A stretch of 64,000 nt of DNA from Bimuria novae-zelandiae CBS 107.79 (Eukaryota; Ascomycota; Dothideomycetes; Pleosporales; Didymosphaeriaceae): NCBI GenBank assembly GCA_010015655.1, contig ML976678.1, forward strand, positions 286,430 through 350,429, read 5' to 3'. Position numbers and translations under genes: made by a program. Below the pieces are notes generated by a model, which was not told where the DNA came from, did not search any database, and saw only the letters and a program-made list of their open reading frames with translations. Below, piece by piece: positions 24,688-36,697 of this stretch (position 1 is the stretch's first letter; every line of letters starts with the position of its first letter).

Positions 24688-24711
24688 CTGCGTTCGATTC
24701 GCAGCTTGATT
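24688..24711 (+). other. Orphan tRNA T-arm-like hairpin followed by a T run
   Basis: A perfect 5-bp stem CTGCG/CGCAG with a TTCGATT loop (B-box like), followed by seven bases CTTGATT and then TTTT. This is the geometry of a tRNA 3' half plus Pol III terminator. No matching D and anticodon arms fit between it and the tRNA-Val, so it is at most a tRNA remnant. Confidence 0.4.
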
Positions 24712-25492
24712 TTTTGGGGATGCGGGAGAGTTCTTGCGATATTCTTTTTGTCCATTCCGTATCCTGTCGGGAGCTGTCTTCGAAGTACATAACGCCTACA
24801 ATAATAACATCTAGCAAATTGTTGCTCTAGAGTGATTTTTTAAGCATAATGTTGCCAGCATACGAGCTCTGGACCGTTACATGGTCTTTCGCAGGCGGAA
24901 AAGCTTGGTCGAAGTTTCACGCAAGAAAGTAATTAATGAGCTTTCACAGATAGTCGGGAAACTAGCCTGCCACATCCACCACACTAATCCTACCGGCAAC
25001 GTATCGTTAGTGGGGATGAGAGTTGCTCGAAACGAGGATTTTGTAGCATTCGGCCATACGAATCCTTCGCCGAGCGTGTATTGTGTACACTATCTGTTGC
25101 CAAGTGATACAGCACTTTGACCATTGAGGACGTAGCAAGAGATCGTCCAACACCTACCAGTAATCTCATAGAGTACCACATTTTATGGAGTCGGATCGGA
25201 GCCTGGAGGCACAACATCCGACTTTTGCTCTGCGATCGCACTTCAGCGCCCAGGAAAGAGATAAAGCGAAGGAAGAGCAGGATCATATACCAGGAATTCG
25301 TCGCCCGTATTGACATTCCGATCTTCGAGTATACTCGGTGCGGCCGAACGTCTCGAGAATAAGGGCTCAACAAAGGCTATATAAACAGCCTCACAAGCAC
25401 ACCATGGCGAGCCACTATAAGATCATCTACCAATAACTTTTCCATAAAAACAATATTTCCTCACACGCTCGACCACTCTGCCAAGCATCAAC
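24712..25492. other. Intergenic upstream of small secreted protein gene
   Basis: No supported gene. The last 60 bp contain a TATATAAA element (about 25378) at a suitable distance from the 25493 start. Confidence 0.4.
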
Positions 25493-25737
25493 ATGAAGCT
25501 CATCGCCTTTGCCGCCGTCTTCGCCGCCATGCTCGGCACCTCCTCCGCCATCTGCTGCGACCAGTGCACCATCCAGTACTTCGAGTGTGTCGAGCGCTGC
25601 AAGGCGGATGGAACGGGAGAAACAGTTTGCGGGAAGGTCTGCTCTGGGCCTGGAGTAAGCTTGTTCATCGAACACGTGGAATGGAGAGGCTAATTGGTGA
25701 ACAGTATGCCTGCAGCATTGCCTGCGAACGCTGCTGA
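25493..25737 (+). CDS. Small secreted cysteine-rich protein (effector-like), 64 aa
   Basis: Exons 25493-25654 and 25705-25737 with a 50-nt intron (GTAAGC donor, AACAG acceptor). The product is 64 aa: signal peptide MKLIAFAAVFAAMLGTSSA, then a mature peptide of about 45 residues with 10 cysteines (patterns CCDQC, CVERC, CGKVC, CSIACERC). The even Cys count, repeated C-x3-C spacing and tiny size fit a disulfide-stabilised apoplastic peptide, such as an effector or antimicrobial-like peptide. No named family is recognised. Without splicing the ORF would end after 66 codons and lose the last three cysteines; the spliced form is preferred for that reason. Confidence 0.78.
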
Positions 25738-26258
25738 TTGGGAGGCGCATGGATGCTATTGGGGCGGAGGTTTAAGGGTTAGTTGGGTAAGGAGAACTGG
25801 GGTATAAGGGGAGATGGGTGGGTGTGCCGGTGAATGGGTAATCCACGTTTATAGCAATCGTTTAAATGAATGCGTTGAAGTTTTAAGCTCATTTGGTGTG
25901 TATGCTTGACAATTCGGTCACATTCTTTGCCTTGCGTTTTGATCTTCGAAATGGATCGTCAGAAGATGTTCATCGCAAAACATTTTTCTATGAAGTTGCA
26001 AGAGGTGGACAGGTTCAGGAGAAGAAGAGTTTGGACAGCCCTGTGCTTGTGAGATTGGGGTAGTCTTCAGCTGTAAGCATCTGCTACTGATCTTTCCTGT
26101 TCAGTCACTCATGGAATTGAGTAATGTATGGATTTCATATACATAATGAACGACCTAGCTGTGATAACTCAAGCAAAAATCCAAAACAGCTATCTGCACA
26201 TTCCAGCGTTGACTGTTCATGACGACTTCGGTGGTGGTGAGCATTGTCGATGCGCCGT
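25738..26258. other. Convergent intergenic region
   Basis: 3' flanks of the small secreted protein gene and of the LRGG-motif gene. No ORF of note. Confidence 0.45.
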
Positions 26259-29200
26259 CTAACTCTTGCCCGGAACGAACCTAACGCGCTTGTGCAAGAT
26301 ATGCCTCTCGCAAGCGGGTTCGCGACGGTCATACATAGGGTAATCAAATTGATCTTCGCCCTCATACCGGAATACCCGCTTACGAGGACTCTTCGGGCGC
26401 TCAGGTCCCTCATCTGCGGTCCACGACAGCGAAACAGAGTCGTAGTTGGCGTTCTGGAGAAGCGCCCCCTCGAGTTCTTCGGCGCCGCCTCTGAGGTACG
26501 GATTTGACGGGCCCTCCTTCGGATCCCAGCGATCCTCAAAATAACTTCCTTCGTCTTCCGGAGAACTGTCCCCAGTATCACCGACTCGCGCGTCTCCCTG
26601 CGCACAACCAGTAGGGGCTCCACGGTCTTCGAACTCCCACTTCTTCCAGCTCGCCTGCACGAACGGAAGACCGCAAAAGGCGCAGTGGTCTCTGTCAGGG
26701 TCCAAGCCAGACGGTGTCATCCACGCCTCGCACCCTTCGCCTTTGCGATGGCGGCACATACCCCAGTCATCATCCGCCTCTTTTTCACCGTCGGATACTG
26801 CGCTTTCTTTTGCCTTCACTTTCATGCGCTCTTCACTAGGTCCGCTAGGAAAGAGATGGCGTTTAGAGCCAAACTTTTCACTCAAGTCCTGCTCGAAGCC
26901 GAAATTCGCCGAGCGATCTAGCTCATCGAGATGAGGATGGTTGACTTCCAAGGGTACATGCGCCAACAACTTCGAGGCTTTATAACCCCTCAAGCGCGCC
27001 GGGTGCGTTGCGCCGACGGTTTCAGGCACATAGATGCCGGGTGTGACCTGACGGTGTAGACAAGGGCTTTTAAGAGGCACCGACGAACCCCAGTCTGTAG
27101 GGAACATGGCGCCGACTGTGGTAGGAGGCAAAGGGAGGGACATCGTGTAGCCTCGCTTCTCACCAAGGTTGTCTGCGCGGCTTCGCGTACGGTGTGTCTC
27201 CTCATGGGGCTCCTGGGGTATCTCTTTGCAGATGTAGGGCATGTTGTAGCCTGAGCGCTCTCGAGATATCTCCGCCTTGTGCTCGATTTCGTCAATCAGA
27301 TCTGCAACGTTGTAAAACTCGTCTTCACCAGGACTGTCCGGAGGAGCGACGGTGTCCATCAGGATCCCTGAGTTGTGTAGCTTCTCCCCGTAAACACTGG
27401 CTGTAGGAGATAGAAGTGCTCTGTGCTCAGTGGCAGGTGTTCTGAGGCTCTCGATGCTGACTTTGAGCATGTGTTCGTAATTATACTCGGATGGGCAAAA
27501 AATTCTGAATCTGTTCCGTGGTTGTGTTGTGAGAAGATTCTCATTTTGCGCATCCGTTCCGTGGTTGTGGTGTAGAGCAGGCTGCAGCGTACCGAATTTA
27601 CCTACCCCGGCATCCTCGACCAAGGATCGCTGAGACGAACTGAACTGATAATCGGATGGGCCAAAACTTTTTTTCCACTGGCCCTTGTAGCCTGGTTTGC
27701 CACTGGCCACGCTGGCAGTGTCATCGTCAGGAGCACTTATTAGAACCTGGCGCCCATTGCTCGTATCGGGAAGCTCGATGCCTGCTTCGTCTCTGGCTTG
27801 GAGAATCCCCCGGACCTGCCGTAGGTGTGGGTCTTTCTCTCTGCCTACTAGGTGCAGCTTGTAGAGTATCTGACGCACCTGAGCAAGCGACGTGTTTTTG
27901 GTGAACTGGAAGTGATGTAGAGGGTTGCTGAGCACGACGACCATGGATACGGTGGGGAAGAAATAGAAAGAATGTGCTTCGGCGCCCGGGGTACTTTCTT
28001 CTGCTCCTGGAGTTGCACCGACTCTGGATGATTGTCAGCGTATTCGTTACATTATCTATCTAGAATAAATAAAAACCTACATAGAATACCCTGCTGATGT
28101 TGATGAACCTGTTTCAGATAACGAATCTCCTCCCCCGCGTAACTCGACCGTGCTCGGAGATTCCGCCGCAGATATTCCAGAATATTGCTGTAGCATATTC
28201 AGCTCCTTATCGTCAAGCTCAGCGCCAAATTGAACAACCTGATCGTGGATCTGTTTTAGCTGCTCTTGCAGTAGCTCGGTCTCGGCCCTTGCAAGTTCCG
28301 CCTTTCTTCCAGCTGCAAGCGCCTCTTCCCTTCTCTCACTCACTTTGCGCTTCAAGTCGGCTATGTGACGGTGTGCGCGTGCAAGCTCTTCATCTTGCCA
28401 AAGTACTGTGTCTTCAGTATCCTTGAGGATCTCCTGCAAGTGTTCGACCATGCGGCTATGCGAGACGTTCTGCAGTTGGAGGATACGAGCGTGTTCGATC
28501 CAAGCCTGGAGCTGCGTATGAGGATCATCTTCGTGCACCGATGCAAATGTACTAAATTCACAGTGATCTTCGAGAGTGAGAAGACCCTGATCATACTCGG
28601 AATATCCGGACGTTGAGCTACTTGTCGAGGCTGTCAATGCGCCGCCCCTTAGATGCGGCACATCCTCAGACACTCCATCATCCGAGTGGTGGTCTTCCTT
28701 GTAGTAATCCTCTGGCCAACTCTGATCGGAAAATGCTACTTCGTTCGATGCGACCTCGGATTTTTCGCTAGCCGCTGAGCTGCTATTGGATTGCGCCATA
28801 GTATTCTTGTCATTGCTCATCCCATGGAATCGCACGTCCCTCTTGCTCACAACGTACGTATCACCACGCCCTTCAGTAGACCAGTTATCGCCAACGATCT
28901 GATCCCACATCTGTTGCGTTGTGATCCTTCCGATAGCATTCTTAAGCTCCCACTCAAGCTCATGTGTCCTTACGCGGATAATATTGATGTCGTCGATTGG
29001 TTCCAGGTCTGAGCTATGATAACGCTTACGCAAGGTAGCAAGAAGTTGATCTCGTGTCGCACAACCTGGGAAGTAGAACACTGAAGGTGGGCTTGGAAAG
29101 GTGACCGAGGGAAGCCTCCGATTGCTTTGTGGAATGGTGAAGTTACGTGGAAGCGGGATGTAGATGTAGAATGGATCAGAATCTCCGAGAAGTGATGAAG

Positions 29201-30248
29201 AAGGCGAGTAGGAAGCAGTAGAACGCGATCTAGATTTTCTGGCAAGGTACTCGCGGTCTTTGCTTTCCTGGATCCAGAGCGTATGCTCGACTTCCGAAAG
29301 CATGTCTGTCTTCCTCTCGTCGGCCTTGCTGGCTTCTTCGGTTGCGGGTGCCAGTGGAGGAGGATACGATGTCGAAGAATTCTCCGTATCCCCCGCTTGA
29401 GTGACGACAGAAGAATTTGCCCACCTATCCTCGTCGATTCTCACTGATTCTTGAGTGAGAAGAAGATCTTTATCTCCCCATCCACTTCCGAAAAGCCTTA
29501 CCTCGTCGTTATCTTCGTTAATGTCGGACAATGTACCCAGTCGATTCGGCGGTGGCACATCTGGAACAGGCTCACAACTCACAGTGAGCCGTTCCAAAGC
29601 TTCCACAACCGGTCTCAAGTTATCGACGGCCGGTATGAGCTGTTCTACAGCTTCCGCATCTCCAGTTTGATAAGGAATTTGCGCAGGTCTTTGCAGATTG
29701 CTCTCTATGCGTTGGACGAAATCGGACTTCTCCTGCGTCAGTTTTTCGACCTGTTCCTTTAACGCTTCGTTCGACTTTCTCAATTTCATGAGTTTCTCGC
29801 TATTATCTTCCATCGTATTCCAGAGCGCCTCCGAATGAAATTTCAACGATTTACACTCTCCGGGGATCGGCTCGCTTTCTCGTAGCTTGATCTGCGTTTC
29901 GGTTATTTCCTTGAGGATGGAACGATATTGACGACTTATGCTGTCCTTGTGGCCCTGCTTCTCAATAGCCTGATACCATCCCCTGGCGATGAGACGCTCG
30001 ATAGTAGCAAAGAATCGTGCAAGGTCCGTGGATTCTATGCTTGAGTCCACTATGCAAGCTTGACGCATGCGGGCGATGTATGCGGCTGCTGATGTGATGT
30101 GATTGGCGAGTTTGGTATGATGACGAAAGTCATCGCATTCTAAGTGACCCAAGAGTTCGGAGAAGGTGTCGGCGCTATAAGTAGGGTCTATGTCAGGCTC
30201 CGAACGGGCATTCAGGAGTATTACTTGTCGGTCGACATTAGGATCCAT
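26259..30248 (-). CDS. 1310-aa coiled-coil protein with three LRGG motifs, function unknown
   Basis: Two long ORFs (28077-30248 and 26259-27944) join through a 57-nt intron, 28024-28080, with GTAGGT donor, CTGAC branch site and CCAG acceptor. The joined frame passes straight into the downstream ATG, giving 1310 aa (exons 28081-30248 and 26259-28023). Residues about 140-180 and 590-690 are coiled coils (KLRKSNEALKEQVEKLTQEK; LARAETELLQEQLKQIHDQV). The rest is polar and probably disordered. The motif LRGG followed by A or G appears at 533-536, 703-706 and 1233-1236. A Cys/His cluster near residue 1150-1180 (MCRHRKGEGCEAW, RDHCAFCGLPF) could bind zinc. No family recognised. Cytosolic or nuclear by lack of signals. 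Confidence 0.78.
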
Positions 30249-31195
30249 GATCGCACTCGGGGCGTCTTGCGCGTGTTCCAGCCAACGGTAGGTTGCCAGA
30301 TAGATCGTGTAGACGCAGCGGGTAGATGTTATATAAGAGATAAAGTAGCCGTCGTTGCTAGTTTGCTGAATGTAGAGTCCGAAAGTAGAAAAGAAGTAGA
30401 AGATGGTCGGTATGTAAGGAAGGGTGAAATATTGCGATGTACTTATACACCTCTACGCGCACCTTGAATCGCCCACTGTGAAGCCCCCCGTGCGTAAGAT
30501 ATGGAAGGCAAGCATTCAATAGAAATGTCCACCCATGTTGATGGTATTGCGTGAAGTGTGGTCTTTTCTCCTGGAATAGGACCGTGAAGAGCATAGAAAG
30601 CGATGAATGTCGAAAGGTGACGAGCGTTTGATTCGTCAACGGGCTGTTGACGTTGCAAGGAGACAAACAGGAGGAGCGGTGTAGAAACAACGGATAAAGG
30701 AAGTCACGAGCACAGACATGCGCACCGATAAGATTTGCTTCACTGGGAGAGTTGTAGGCGCATTTGAACGATACAGAATGACTTATGGGTGCTACCGCAT
30801 ATTAAACGCCAAATAATGTAACAAAGTCCGATTGTCATACATGATGTTGACTGGGTATACCGTGTAATTTTGCCCTGAGGTCGTGACGCCAGAAAGTAGT
30901 AACATTGTCAGAAAGAAAAAAAAAGGTAAAAGGAAACGCCTGCCTGAAGTGCGACTGTATATACCGGACGCCATTTCGCAGGTACTAAGTGAAGAAAATG
31001 CTCACTAGAATGTGGAGATAGAATGTTGAAGTATTTCCGGAGCGCCACGTGACGATTGTGCGTCCATGGGTGCGGGTGGATCGTAACTGCTCTGCGCAAA
31101 CGTCGCCAAGATCGTTGTCCGATCGTCACCCTTCCACCGCCGGTACACAAACGACACTACCAGCACACAAGTGCCGCCTTCACCCTTTTTTGGAT
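30249..31195. other. Intergenic, promoter of the 1310-aa gene
   Basis: No supported gene in about 950 bp. Overlapping short ORFs on both strands lack domain features. Confidence 0.4.
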
Positions 31196-32068
31196 TCAAT
31201 AGAAACGAGACGAGCGCTCCTTGGCCGCTTGCTGCATCGCCAGCTCCCTCAGGTTGGCGTTCACATCGTCGAGCGGAATCCTCGGGCTTCGCTGACCCCG
31301 CGTAGGACTAGTACGCCGGGAGCTGGGCTGGCTGCCAGACTTGGATGTCGGATTTGAAGGAGTGCGGCCTTTGATGCTGTTCGCGCGAGTCGAAGGGACA
31401 CTGGGTCCATCGTACGTACTACCAGGTCCGGGACGATACTGAGTGCTGCGCGACTCCTGGCTGTTACGGCGAGAACTCGCACCACGGTCGAAAGAGTTCG
31501 CCCGAGAGGTGGTGCGGGAGGTTGGATTTGAGCGCTGATACTCCGGGTCATCGCCTCGCATCATGTGTCGGAACCGATCGGTACGCGCATCGACACACCA
31601 TAACTTGTACGGACCTGGAATGAACTCGCCTTCCTCATCCCAACAGTTCACCCACGCGACACCGTCGTCAAGTTGGAAGAAGCCCGCCTGAACCATGCGG
31701 CCGCGGGAATTTTCGATCACGCCGTATCGTTTCCGGCTCTCGTAGTCCGGGTGGAGAAGGTACTTTTTGAGAACTTTGGAGTATCGGACTGGCACAGGCG
31801 AAGACACGGCGACTGTTTCCCGCGGCTTCTCGGTGACGGAGCCTCCCACTGGCCCTCCATCCTTGGATGCGATCTCGTTAGTATCGTTGTCGGCATGCTC
31901 TTTGTAGGTCGCCACGAGGTACCATCCACGGCCAGGAATATGCTCGTACACACCAGGGACAGGCGACTCCCAGTGCTCCGTCTTCCTCTGCGGTTTCTCA
32001 ATTGGCTTTCTGAACCATTTTCGCGGCTGGAAGACTTTCTGAGTCGCGACGAACAAATTTGGTGTCAT
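31196..32068 (-). CDS. Fungal conserved-type unknown protein, 290 aa
   Basis: Single-exon ORF starting at an ATG (MTPNLFVATQKVFQPRKWF). Residues 30-150 look folded (SPVPGVYEHIPGRGWYLVAT, VAWVNCWDEEGEFIPGPYKL, WCVDARTDRFRHMM), with Trp and Gly-rich beta-like character. Residues 160-290 are a Ser/Arg/Thr-rich disordered tail (TSRTTSRANSFDRGASSRRN) ending in a short helix (ANLRELAMQQAAKERSSRFY). No family is recognised and no targeting signal is seen. The Ser-Arg context offers many kinase sites. A 281-codon ORF on the opposite strand overlaps it and is treated as a shadow. Confidence 0.7.
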   Translation of the reverse strand: MTPNLFVATQKVFQPRKWFRKPIEKPQRKTEHWESPVPGVYEHIPGRGWYLVATYKEHADNDTNEIASKDGGPVGGSVTEKPRETVAVSSPVPVRYSKVLKKYLLHPDYESRKRYGVIENSRGRMVQAGFFQLDDGVAWVNCWDEEGEFIPGPYKLWCVDARTDRFRHMMRGDDPEYQRSNPTSRTTSRANSFDRGASSRRNSQESRSTQYRPGPGSTYDGPSVPSTRANSIKGRTPSNPTSKSGSQPSSRRTSPTRGQRSPRIPLDDVNANLRELAMQQAAKERSSRFY

Positions 32069-35000
32069 CCCAACAACACTTTGATTGTATTCTCGAATAA
32101 CTCTTTCTCGGACTCGGGAAGGCAGTCGAAATCTTCAGTTGCGGCGAACTGTTGTACACTGGAGCAGCTCTTTCTCCGGACTTTAGTAGTCGGTTGGAAC
32201 CTTCAGTGGCGGCGGAGTGTTTGCTGGGGGGCCGTTGAAATTTTAGGTGGGCTGACGATCGAATTTGTAAGGATCCCAACGGCTTTTGATGGGGGCAAAG
32301 CACGTGAAGCTGGCGAATCTACGGTTCTTCGTACAGCACCGATGCACAATGTAAGCGGGATTTGCGATGTCGACCTCGGATCACACGACGAGACTGTGGC
32401 GTCGTTTTTCAACAGCAAGGCGAGCCAGCCGACAAGCGAACGCGAATTGCGCTCTCGTGCAAAAAGCACGACAGGCCGGACGGGACGACGCCGAAGATGC
32501 AGAGAATCACCCGACTGACAACTGCGTGGAATAAAGGAAAGAAAGAGACCAGTTGCCAGGGGCAGATTGCAAGTCTTTTCACTGTAGCGGCGGGCAGCGG
32601 GAGAGCTAAAGTAGTGACAAAGGTCTGGCGACACCAGTGACCAGTGTGTGGCTCGACCGTTGCGGTGAGAAAAAATAGAACTATTATTGAAGATTACAAT
32701 GCGCACTCGACGCGGTATCTGGACCGTGGGCGCATCCATGAGTGCAGGACCACACCATTGCGGCCATAGATAATGCGACTTGGGGAACGTGGGTTGTGCT
32801 GCTGAGGCAGAGGGAAAGAAGGGGTGGTTGTGCTTTGGCAGGATACATGCCCCTGCGCTACCCACTTACCATCAATTGATCCACTGAGATGCGCGTCCGC
32901 AACGGGCGTGCAGCTTTCCATCCATCAGATCCCGGACAAGATTTTGTTTGGAACCAAAGCAGGCAACACGGGCTCGTAGCTCGTCATCCTGTTATCGCTG
33001 CATCACTCTCAGCGACTTCCCGGTTCCTCCCTCGACCCGTCCCCCGTCACCTCACCACCGCATACCTCTTTGCGATACGTACAGCAGCGCTGCCTCGTCG
33101 CTACCTTATTGACTATCTTGCAAACAAGCTTCCAGCCAATGGAGGGCCAAGGGCCCTCCTCGTGCTATCAGGAACACTTGCCATGCGAGCTAATGCGGCT
33201 GATGAGCTGTCGCACAGTGTGACAGATCTCCCGGCTTCATTGCGATTGCCTGAAAACGTGCAGACCAGGGCGCGATGTCGGTGTGGAAGGAGTGTTGGTC
33301 CTGACATGTGCTAGGGGACGCGGCTGAGCCACCGAAAACAGACCGGCGTCTAGACTATAACCAGTCACCCAGGACGTTTCATACCGGGAGCGGTGTACGC
33401 TGGCTGGTTTGGTGTTGAGCTCAGGCTGCGGGCGGTTTGATGTCTTGCGTGCGCCACAACCGAGCACATTTACCTTAAACGACCGTCTTCAGGATGACCC
33501 ATCGTACCCTCAGATTCCTCAGCCAGGCGGTGTTTGATGACAGTTGATGCCAGATGCTGATTCTCATCTCGTTCCGTCGGCAGTGCACGTGTCGAAAACA
33601 CTAGAAAAACCAAGGGTCGGGGCGGACACATCCACTGCGCACGCATTCGCGGCACGGCGACAGCATCAAAAGTACGTTAAGCAATCGCGCGTATATCCTG
33701 GTTCCGAGAAGTATTCTCCAGACTGTACACGTGCCGCGAGAATCACGTTGCTTCGATGAGCGTAAATATCTCGATTCAGCCCACAACCACACACCACCAC
33801 AACACTTTCACCCTCGCAAATCTACGTCGCCGCCAGCTCTTACTTGCATCCATGCTGCACGTACCCCGGCTACTCGTCACGTACTTACGACGCCTCATAC
33901 AGTACTTATGCTGTTATCTAGCTCGAACTAGCAAGCTGCAGACTAAGTACTATACTCATGCAAGTTGTCTTCTTGGCGTACCGGTTCGGTCGGTTGAACA
34001 CGCTCCGCTGCTTGATCTGATAGCGGGATTCTCTATAACACCAGGGAATATTCGGGATAAACAAACAGCATGACGTGCTTGCTGGCAGACAGCCGCTGCT
34101 GGCGACATGTGAAAGTATCGCGTTTCGTCATGGCTGTCCTGATGCAGTGAGCGTCGTACGCGCGACAGCCACCTGGGCATGGACCCCACTACGGAGTTAA
34201 CGTCCACATCTTGTTGAGCACAGGACGTCATCCTCGTAGACAACAGCAGTAACTATCTTGAATTGCACAATAGCGCCATGCCAAATTATCTATCCTCCTT
34301 TTGGCGCGCGTGGTACCCGGTCGTTGAAGACAATAAAAGAAAGGCTTGGAGCGAAAGCCGGAATCCCTATAGTGCTGCACTGTAACACTTACACGTCCAG
34401 CTGGGACATATCGATGCACCTCTGAGTCTGAGCCTAAGAAATTCATTTCGAGAAGTCTCAAATTGATTACATTCAGTACCCACATCAACCACTCTCCCGT
34501 AACCTGAACCCCAGATCCCATCCATCTTGACCTCCGCACAGCTCCGCCAATTTCCTATTACACTACTTCTCCCCGGGAACACCCGCTATTATAGTGTACG
34601 TAAGCACAGTACACGCCCCAGCAATCTCCAGTTTACTCGTAAGTGTTGCAGCTCTTTACTATGGTGAGGAGGCTGCGCGGACACCAAGTAGGCGATAAAC
34701 TAAAGGACTAGACATCTCCAAGTCAAATTCAACTAGCGTTGACAATGGGGATAGAAAGACATGGTGATGGTGAATAGCGAAAAGTAGGTGTACTTCACCC
34801 AGGCCCCAGAGTCCGGGTGCGATCGCGTCCCTACTCTACCACCATGCCCAATGGGTTCTACCCGCCTATCTCTTCACACATTCTATTCAACCCCTCACAC
34901 AGCAGCTAACCACACCGCACGTCTCTGCTCTCACCGTCCACCACGGACGGCAACCAGCATCCTCCTCCCCTCCCAACCCTGAGCCCAACGCACCAGGCTG

Positions 35001-35934
35001 CTATATATATGCATCCCAACACACCTGCGGTGAAAATGCGCCCCAGGCGCCTCTCAAGCTATGCGGAACCAGCAACAACAGGCATGCACTTCAGCCTTGT
35101 ATACCTACGAACGAGTGTGAAAGGAACGGAACGGAACCACTGAGCGCATGTGTACATGAACAGTCGTGCTATCGCACATCCCATCCCGTCCCTATGTGCC
35201 TACTCACCCCGAACACTTGTCACGAGATCGAGTAGGTGACTGACACTATCATCACCAGACTTGTCACAGTACAGCGCAGGAAGCAAGGTTCGAACCCTGC
35301 AATTAGGCACGCTAGGCGCTCTCTGAGAGTAGAATGCAGTTGCAGTCCACGACCGGTGCTTGACAACACGCGAGTACCGTGCTCTGGCGCCGGGTGGAGC
35401 AAGTGGAAGAGTCGTTTCGCGCGTCGAGAGTGACATGCAGGTTCACAAGTCCGCCCGTGGAACACACGATATGATTGTCTGCTCTCCCAATTGCAATGAT
35501 CCTGGGCGGTCGTCATGCTGCGAGAACGTGATGGGTAATGTGCAAGCCTACGGTAAATAGGAAGGCCGTGGACAATGGGGCTATGGTCTTTGGGCACCGC
35601 GGGCGGATGTTCGCGGACATAGATGATCTGTACGCGCGTCATAGTAACAATCAGGCCGAGTTCACGCAGCATGGAACCAGCATGAAGCCGACAGAGGTAG
35701 GAAGTGCTCATTTCGCATTGCCTTATCACTTCTCCACAGCCGGGCCTTCTCCATGCCAAACACTTTTACCGGCTCATCCGAAACGTGAATGTGACTGATA
35801 GATTGTGTTCGATCATGTTTCATACATGCCCTGATCGCAGGCTGACGGAAAAGCCACATCCCATTCGTTTGCCGTGCCTGAAGTCAGAGAGACGCCGTAT
35901 ATGCCCCGCCCAAAGAATCATCACCACCTTCCCT
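32069..35934. other. 3.9 kb without a supported gene
   Basis: ORFs up to 220 codons exist (for example 32203-32865, minus) but show no domain, no plausible start context and random-like composition. No RNA gene passed a cloverleaf check. No inverted-repeat element was recognised. It may hold non-coding transcripts or a gene with many short exons that I could not resolve. Confidence 0.4.
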
Positions 35935-36646
35935 CTACGACTCGGTCTTGACGCGAGCCTTACTGTTCGTCACCTTCACGCCCAACTGCTTGGCCTTGGC
36001 AATGATGTCGATGCGCTTTCGTGCGGAGACGGAGTGGGAGATCCTGTGGATATGTTAGCGAGGCGTGGATCGAACGAGTGCGAGAGGCGTACTCTGCGGC
36101 GAAGGTCTGGTTGTGCATGAGGAGGAGGTCGACGTCGCGGGCTGTTGTTCGTTAGTCGCGGTCTTGCGTAGAAACGATCATTCAGGACGTACCATTGTTG
36201 ACGACGAAAGCCTTGTGGCCGGAGGGCATGAGGTGACGGGTCTTCTTGTTCGAGCCATAACCGATCTGTGCGTCATAAGTCAGCCAAATATTCCGAGAAG
36301 GCGACCCCGCGCTGGTCGCTCTTCTAATGCGAGCTGTCTCCCTCCGCAGCTCGCACCGCAGCAGGATGTCGTACCTTGGGCATAGCGGCCTGGCCCTTGA
36401 ACCGCCTTCGGACGCGGTTGTCAATACCCTTGGGCTTCCTCCATGACGGGTCGACGCCTAGCCGTTGTCAGAACTCCCGTTGCCCTCAATCGCCTATTCG
36501 GTATCTCTCACATTTGAAGCGGTCGGACTGGTGACGGTTGAAGCGCTTGGTGTCTACATGTGGTCAGTCGCGAAATTCGACGGTTTTGGTGGGCGGGCAG
36601 GCGTACGCTTCTTGACGATCGGAACGTGCTTCTTTGCGGCAACCAT
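35935..36646 (-). CDS. rpl32: 60S ribosomal protein eL32 (Rpl32)
   Basis: Six coding exons: 36607-36646, 36512-36553, 36375-36457, 36193-36265, 36093-36141 and 35935-36043, giving 131 aa. All five introns have GT-AG ends and close the frame. Diagnostic segments: [109 protein letters not shown] component of the large ribosomal subunit. The high intron density is typical of fungal ribosomal protein genes. One more intron appears to lie directly before the ATG in the 5' UTR (36647-36697: GTAAGT donor, GCTAAC branch, TTGCAG abutting ATG). Confidence 0.97.
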
Positions 36647-36697
36647 CTGCAACAGTCCGTTAGCAATTGAGAACTCACGCGCTTGATCTTCACTTAC
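36647..36697 (-). other. Putative 5'-UTR intron of rpl32
   Basis: GTAAGT at the 5' end, a TTGCTAACGG branch site and TTGCAG directly abutting the start codon. First-intron placement at the ATG is common in fungal ribosomal protein genes. Confidence 0.65.

Noticed and set aside
26259..27944. Treating the 561- and 723-codon ORFs as two genes
   Set aside because: A well-formed 57-nt intron joins them in frame, so one gene is the simpler model.
31673..32518. 281-codon plus-strand ORF overlapping the 290-aa gene
   Set aside because: No domain features; the opposite ORF has a better ATG and folded-looking segments.
32203..32865. 220-codon minus-strand ORF
   Set aside because: No ATG at the ORF boundary, random-like composition, no recognisable motif.
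35265..35325. tRNA-like GGTTCGAACC motif
   Set aside because: T-stem has a mismatch and no cloverleaf or acceptor partner is found.
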